Assembly: GCA_013041975.1 (NCBI GenBank)
Contig: JABDQZ010000374.1
Span: 1 to 8,639 of the forward strand
Reading direction: 5' to 3'
Length of the DNA stretch: 8,639 nucleotides
Source of the DNA: Gammaproteobacteria bacterium
GTDB lineage: Bacteria; Pseudomonadota; Gammaproteobacteria; Chromatiales; Chromatiaceae
A program made the position numbers and the translations under genes. The notes under the pieces are model-generated. The model did no database searches and was not told the DNA's origin. It saw only the letters and a program-made list of their open reading frames with translations. Below, piece by piece: positions 4,149-8,639 of the stretch (position 1 is the stretch's first letter; each line of letters starts with the position of its first letter).

Positions 4149-5872
4149 ATTTCCGTGATTTCGGGCTTTCCAAAGCACTTCTTGCAGCACTCGATGAGGT
4201 GGGATATGAAACCCCTTCTCCGATTCAGGCGCAGGCCATTCCCTTTTTACTGGAAGGCAATGACCTGTTAGGGCACGCGCCCACCGGAACGGGTAAAACA
4301 GCCGCCTTTGCATTGCCACTTCTGGATAAAATCGACACGCATAATAAAAATGTCCAGTTACTGGTACTGGCTCCCACAAGGGAGCTGGCCATCCAGGTTT
4401 CTGAAGCCCTGCAACGCTATGCCTCAAAAATGAAGGGCTTTCACGTTTTGCCCATCTATGGCGGGCAGGAATATTCAGGACAGATCAGGCAACTCAAGCG
4501 CGGTGTACAAGCTGTTGTCGGGACGCCGGGCAGAATCATGGATCACATGCGACGCGGTACCCTGAAGCTCGATAAGCTCACCTCACTGGTACTGGATGAA
4601 GCCGATGAAATGCTGCGCATGGGATTTATCGATGACGTGGAATGGATACTGGAGCAAACACCTGATGATCGTCAGATGGCCCTGTTTTCGGCAACCATGC
4701 CAAAACAGATAGAACGTATCGCAAAAAATTACCTGGAAAATCCCAGTGAAGTCAGCATCAAGGCGAAAACTGCCACAGCAGAAACCATCAATCAGCGTTA
4801 CTGGCTGGTTAGTGGCGTACATAAACTGGATGCCCTGACACGTATTCTGGAAGTCGAGCAATTTGAAGGCATAATCATTTTTGTTCGTACCAAAACCGCG
4901 ACCACTGAACTGGCTGAAAAACTCGCTGCACGCGGTTATGCCGCTGCTGCATTAAACGGCGATATGGCGCAAAAATCACGTGAGCAAATGATTGCCCGTC
5001 TGAAACGTGGTTCACTGGATATTCTCATCGCCACCGATGTAGCTGCCAGGGGCCTTGATGTTGAACGCATCAGTCATGTAATTAACTATGACATCCCGTA
5101 TGACACAGAAGCCTACATCCACCGTATCGGCCGTACAGGACGCGCTGGTCGTGAGGGTGATGCCATACTGTTTGTCTCACCGCGTGAACGTCGTTTACTC
5201 GGGGCTATTGAAAAAGCAACCCGACAGAAGATCAAACAGATACAGTTGCCCTCGACCGAAATGGTCAACAATAAACGCATCGCTGACTTCAAACAGAAAA
5301 TCACCGACACCATTGCCAGTGGTGAACTGACTTTTTTCGAAAACCTGCTGGAACAATACCAACAGGAACATGACACACCGGCCATTGAAATTGCTGCGGC
5401 ACTGGCAAAAATTTCCATCAAGGAAAATTCCCTGTTACTGGAAGAACAGAAACCTTCAAAAGCCCGTAAAAGCCGTAAAGAACGGGACGATAACCGCGAT
5501 ACAAAGCCCCGAAAACAGGGCCGCGACAAACCATCCAGAACCATGCCTGAAAAACCGGAAGAAGGCATGGAACGCTTCCGTCTTGAAGTTGGCTACAAAA
5601 ATGACGTTAAGCCACGTAATATTGTCGGCGCCGTTGCCAACGAGGCCGGCCTGGAATCACAATACATTGGCCCGATTGAAATCACTGATGACTATACCCT
5701 CATCGACTTGCCTGAAGGGATGCCCAATGAAATCTATCGTGATCTGAAAAAGGCGTGGGTTTGTGGCAGAAAGCTGAACATCAGTCGCCTCAATGAAACT
5801 GGCCAAAAACCGAAAAAGAGCCCAAAAAAGAACAAACGTGCACACAATAAAAAATCATCCAGACAAGAATAA
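4124..5872 (+). CDS. deaD: DEAD-box RNA helicase DeaD/CsdA
   Basis: A 582-aa ATP-dependent RNA helicase. Motifs run in order: Q motif around PSPIQ (Gln35), motif I APTGTGKT (52-59), Ia PTRELA (84-89), Ib TPGR (134-137), II DEAD (158-161), III SAT (189-191), IV IIFVRTK (251-257), V ATDVAARGLD (303-312), VI YIHRIGRTGRAGR (331-343). ALNGDM and NYDIPYDTEAYIHRIGRTG are typical of DeaD. A charged linker (about 443-480) leads to a DbpA-type RNA-binding domain (about 483-556, including RFRLEVG and IGPIEI), then a lysine-rich tail. E. coli DeaD is 629 aa and acts in ribosome assembly and mRNA turnover, mainly in the cold. ATG 4124 has GGGAA 8 nt upstream; an in-frame ATG at 4085 adds 13 residues with no family similarity. 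A candidate promoter is TTGTAT (4036-4041), 16 nt, TATACT (4058-4063). The next gene begins directly after the stop. Confidence 0.95.
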   Translation: MSDNTTTLNFRDFGLSKALLAALDEVGYETPSPIQAQAIPFLLEGNDLLGHAPTGTGKTAAFALPLLDKIDTHNKNVQLLVLAPTRELAIQVSEALQRYASKMKGFHVLPIYGGQEYSGQIRQLKRGVQAVVGTPGRIMDHMRRGTLKLDKLTSLVLDEADEMLRMGFIDDVEWILEQTPDDRQMALFSATMPKQIERIAKNYLENPSEVSIKAKTATAETINQRYWLVSGVHKLDALTRILEVEQFEGIIIFVRTKTATTELAEKLAARGYAAAALNGDMAQKSREQMIARLKRGSLDILIATDVAARGLDVERISHVINYDIPYDTEAYIHRIGRTGRAGREGDAILFVSPRERRLLGAIEKATRQKIKQIQLPSTEMVNNKRIADFKQKITDTIASGELTFFENLLEQYQQEHDTPAIEIAAALAKISIKENSLLLEEQKPSKARKSRKERDDNRDTKPRKQGRDKPSRTMPEKPEEGMERFRLEVGYKNDVKPRNIVGAVANEAGLESQYIGPIEITDDYTLIDLPEGMPNEIYRDLKKAWVCGRKLNISRLNETGQKPKKSPKKNKRAHNKKSSRQE

Positions 5873-6550
5873 ATGAATGAAACAGGGAGCAAAGAACAGG
5901 ATTATCTGGCAGTTGATATATCCTGCCTCAATCCCGAGACATTGCGTGCCACCCTCGTCTCTTCATCAGGAAGCCATTGCGAGGTCTGGAGGACCAATAA
6001 GCGAACCAGAGCCAATGCCGATAACGAACGCTATCACGAGTTTGTCATCAAGTACCCGACAAGCACCCAATCCAGCGCGGAAATTGCGATTCTGGTGCGT
6101 GATTATCAACGGCTGAAAAACACGCTGGAAGACATTATTCCTTCTGCCCTATTCTTTGTGACACAAGTCGATGGTGAGCAAAATGTCTGTGTGATTGCTG
6201 ATGCGGTCAACATCTGGTTTAACATCGCCAATCCACAAAACCACGAAGAAGCGATTGAACTGCTGCGGGACAGCCCACGCGCCTGCGATCAACTCAGGCG
6301 TTTTGTAAAAGCAGCCAGGCAATGGCGAGCTTCAGACAATGCTCGCCTGATTGACCTCTATGGCCTCGACAACCTGGTGATGGACAGAAACCATGAGATC
6401 AGGTACCTCGACAGTTTTTTTGTATTCTTTTATGAAGACATGCTTGATATGTTTCAGGAAGAGACAGATAACCTGCTGGAAAAACAGATCAAGCTGTCGG
6501 TAGAAAGACTGAATTACCTGGAAGAGCTTGTTAAAGCCTCGTCACCCTAA
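5873..6550 (+). CDS. Hypothetical 225-aa protein coupled to deaD, possibly kinase-like fold
   Basis: I do not recognise this protein. Several segments, in the right order, recall the protein-kinase/APH-like fold: HEFVIKYP (Lys60, like the ATP-binding lysine strand), a following helix (AEIAILVRDYQRLKNTL), hinge-like VCVIADAVNIWFNIA, helix LRRFVKAARQW, then DLYGLDNLVMD (Asn167) and IRYLDSFFVFF (Asp180, like the DFG aspartate). Aligned on Asn167, the usual catalytic aspartate position is Leu162, so it may be a pseudokinase or a remote relative. The C-terminus (192-220) is a charged helix. There is no signal peptide or membrane segment. The ATG follows the deaD stop with no gap (TAAATG), implying translational coupling, and its own Shine-Dalgarno is weak. 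The stop overlaps that of the convergent permease gene by 4 nt. The kinase-like reading is inference. Confidence 0.8.
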   Translation: MNETGSKEQDYLAVDISCLNPETLRATLVSSSGSHCEVWRTNKRTRANADNERYHEFVIKYPTSTQSSAEIAILVRDYQRLKNTLEDIIPSALFFVTQVDGEQNVCVIADAVNIWFNIANPQNHEEAIELLRDSPRACDQLRRFVKAARQWRASDNARLIDLYGLDNLVMDRNHEIRYLDSFFVFFYEDMLDMFQEETDNLLEKQIKLSVERLNYLEELVKASSP

Positions 6551-8639
6551 ACCCCGGCATTGATGACAGATAGCGGTGGCTTGTTCAATAGACTTCTGGT
6601 AGATAAGTATCCCACAATCAGCAAGGTCACTACGCCAATGCCAAGGCCGGTCACCCATAACAGGGGATTAAACACCGGAGCCAGACCAAACAGACGTATG
6701 GCAACCAGGTAGCCAGTGATACTGGCAAGGCTTGCGGCAACCAGACCTGATATCAATCCCATCAAACCAAACTCTGCCAATACGCCAAGCAATACCTGTT
6801 TGCGACTTGCACCTACTGTCCTCAGAACAGCTATTTCCTGGGCACGCTCTTCTTTACTGATTAATACCGCACCCAGCGTAACCAGTACGGCTGCCAGCAA
6901 GGTAAACAAAAACACGGTTTCAATTGCCAGAGCGCCTTTATCCATGATGTCACGTATCTGTTTTAGCAAGGGCCTTAAATCAAGAATCGAAACCGCCGGA
7001 TAATCAGTTGCCAGCTTCTTCATGACACCAGCCGGATCTTCGTTCAGATAGATACTGTTGAGATAGGCAACCGGCAGGTCCATCATCATTTTTTCAGATC
7101 CCTGCACGAAAAAGTTCACATTGAACGAATCCCAGGAAATGGAACGCAGGCTGATTACCGGAGCTGTTACCTGCTGCCCGGCGATATCAAACGTCATTGT
7201 GCTGCCCGGTTTAAGACCAAGATGACTTGCCAGGTCCTGTTCAACTGTAAAACCGTTTTGCAGCGGAGGCCATTGGTCACCGGCAACAACACGGTTGTCC
7301 ATTTGCAACTCATCTGAAAATCCCAGGCTGAACTCGCGGCTGGCCAGACGCTTGCCGCGATCGGTTTCAAACGCATCAGGGTTTACCGCATTGCCATCAA
7401 TATGGGTCAGGCGACCACGTGCGCTGGCATACATACCGGAATTAATGACATTGTTTTCTTCAAACCACTGTTGTAGTGGCTGTTGTTCGTCGGGTTGAAT
7501 ATTGATCAGAAAGTGGTTGGGCGCTATAGGCGAAAGACTGGTGGTCCAGGTATTGATCAGATCAAGCCTGACCACGCCCAGAATCAGTAACAGTGTAATA
7601 CCAACACTAAAACCGGCCAGCTGCCATTGTGTTAACGAGGCGTGACGTGACAACGCTGCCAGCCCCAGACCGAGACCTGAACTTTTGTTACGTGATGGCT
7701 TTAACAGCAGAATAAACAGACGACCAATACCGACTGAAATCAACATCACTGATAACAATGCCAACATCAAAGCCACCGCCAACCTGTAGTCCTGAACCTG
7801 CCAGAATACCAGTACAGCAAAGGATAAAACCGCCAGCCCCCAGACAAACAAAGAAGAAGCATCAGGCGGATCAATGTCTCGCCTCAAGACACGCAAGGGT
7901 GATACCTTACGGATTCGAAGCAATACGGGCAACGAGAAACCGGGTAACAGGACTGCACCATAAAACAGGCCTATCAATACCGGCCTGAAACCAGGCTGCG
8001 GCAGCCCCTCCCCAAACCAGTTCCCAACCAGCGATGACAACACATGCTGTCCCAGGTAACCCAGTAAAATACCAATCAGGGTACCAAAAACCAGCACTTG
8101 CAAAATTTCGATCACATGACGATTCATCACCTGGTGCGATGTCATGCCAATTGTGCGCATGATCGCCGCTGCATCAATAGCAAGATTCACGTAACGACGG
8201 GTAGCCAGCAGGATGGCAATACCCGCAAGCAGGCTGGCGCATAGTGTAGCCAGGCTTAAAAAACGATGGCCTCGATCCAGCGCTGTTCGCAACTCGGGAC
8301 GTGCATTTTCGATATCAATAATTCTTGCACCAACCGGTAAATTCGAAACTGCCCAATCACGAAAGCTTTCAACTGAAGCCGCTTCACCAGCAACCAGAAA
8401 ACGATAACGGGCCCGACTTGCAGGCCCCAGCAGGCCACTGTCTCCCAAGTCGTCATAATTTATCATTAAACGCGGAGCCAACTGGAACAGGCTACCGCCA
8501 CGATCCGGCTCTTCCTGCACAATACCTTGCAGATCAAGTTGCAAATTTCCGAGAGGTATTGAGACTTGCTGGTCACTTTCTGCCTTAAAGAACTTGCTTT
8601 TTAATACCGCATCAACAAACGCGTGCCGGGTTTGAGGCC
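6547..8639 (-). CDS. YbbP-like FtsX-family ABC transporter permease, 3' part
   Basis: The frame stays open to the right edge, so this is the C-terminal 696 residues of a longer protein; the YbbP family is usually a little over 800 aa. Two FtsX-type domains are visible. The first is at about residues 125-260 of the visible part, with cytoplasmic loop IMRTIGMTSHQVM. The second is near the C-terminus at about 565-690, with LRTVGASRKQVLLG. Both loops carry the RT-[IV]-G pattern typical of these permeases. Extra hydrophobic segments (LFVWGLAVLSFAVLVF, LALLSVMLISVGI, FSVGITLLLILGVV) and a large periplasmic region lie between them. This double-FtsX layout fits YbbP, partner of ATPase YbbA, rather than LolC/LolE. 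Transport may concern lipids or lipoproteins, but the substrate is unknown. A YbbA-like ATPase would be expected beyond the right edge. Its stop overlaps the neighbouring gene's stop by 4 nt. Confidence 0.88.
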   Translation of the reverse strand, partial: PQTRHAFVDAVLKSKFFKAESDQQVSIPLGNLQLDLQGIVQEEPDRGGSLFQLAPRLMINYDDLGDSGLLGPASRARYRFLVAGEAASVESFRDWAVSNLPVGARIIDIENARPELRTALDRGHRFLSLATLCASLLAGIAILLATRRYVNLAIDAAAIMRTIGMTSHQVMNRHVIEILQVLVFGTLIGILLGYLGQHVLSSLVGNWFGEGLPQPGFRPVLIGLFYGAVLLPGFSLPVLLRIRKVSPLRVLRRDIDPPDASSLFVWGLAVLSFAVLVFWQVQDYRLAVALMLALLSVMLISVGIGRLFILLLKPSRNKSSGLGLGLAALSRHASLTQWQLAGFSVGITLLLILGVVRLDLINTWTTSLSPIAPNHFLINIQPDEQQPLQQWFEENNVINSGMYASARGRLTHIDGNAVNPDAFETDRGKRLASREFSLGFSDELQMDNRVVAGDQWPPLQNGFTVEQDLASHLGLKPGSTMTFDIAGQQVTAPVISLRSISWDSFNVNFFVQGSEKMMMDLPVAYLNSIYLNEDPAGVMKKLATDYPAVSILDLRPLLKQIRDIMDKGALAIETVFLFTLLAAVLVTLGAVLISKEERAQEIAVLRTVGASRKQVLLGVLAEFGLMGLISGLVAASLASITGYLVAIRLFGLAPVFNPLLWVTGLGIGVVTLLIVGYLSTRSLLNKPPLSVINAGV

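Noticed and set aside
5113..5568. 151-codon minus-strand open frame inside deaD
   Set aside because: It is a serine/arginine-rich mirror of the deaD coding sequence with no start signal or domain.
1..8639. Defence island, CRISPR, prophage or transposon cargo
   Set aside because: No regularly spaced repeats, cas, transposase, integrase, toxin-antitoxin pair or phage structural gene is visible; most genes belong to common chromosomal families.

Overview
The window looks like chromosomal DNA from a gammaproteobacterium with moderate GC. This rests on YchJ with two SEC-C motifs, a PsiE homolog, a ScsD-type thioredoxin, DeaD/CsdA with a DbpA-like tail, and a YbbP-type permease. The genus cannot be fixed from the sequence. 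There is no rRNA, tRNA, CRISPR array, transposase or phage gene. Genes are tightly packed, with stop codons that abut or overlap at convergent ends.

Layout. (1) 1-1245, minus strand: psiE-like gene, then an unknown 118-aa gene 8 nt downstream, then, after about 100 nt, a secreted von Willebrand A protein cut by the left edge and showing an apparent 1-nt frameshift in its signal-peptide region. (2) 1353-1580, plus: a 75-aa conserved-looking small protein, divergent from psiE. (3) 3385-1600, minus: ychJ, a DUF4124-SLT lytic transglycosylase, and a membrane-anchored ScsD-like thioredoxin. A 79-bp imperfect inverted-repeat (MITE/REP-like) element sits before scsD, and the scsD ribosome-binding site is inside a 7-bp hairpin. 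(4) 3456-3743, plus: a 95-aa three-helix membrane protein whose stop abuts the stop of a 54-aa DUF3330-like four-cysteine protein (3908-3744, minus). (5) 4124-6550, plus: deaD followed at zero spacing by an unknown 225-aa protein with hints of a degenerate kinase-like fold. A possible small hydrophobic leader ORF overlaps the deaD start. (6) 8639-6547, minus: the C-terminal 696 residues of a YbbP-like FtsX-family ABC permease, whose stop overlaps that of the 225-aa gene by 4 nt.

Functional reading. The themes are cell-envelope maintenance (lytic transglycosylase, thiol redox protein, FtsX-type permease, VWA protein), stress response (PsiE, ScsD, cold-shock-type RNA helicase) and several small unknown proteins. 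Nothing resembles a known defence or mobile cassette. The least explained parts are the deaD-coupled kinase-like protein, the deaD leader region, the repeat plus hairpin upstream of scsD, and the frameshifted VWA gene.
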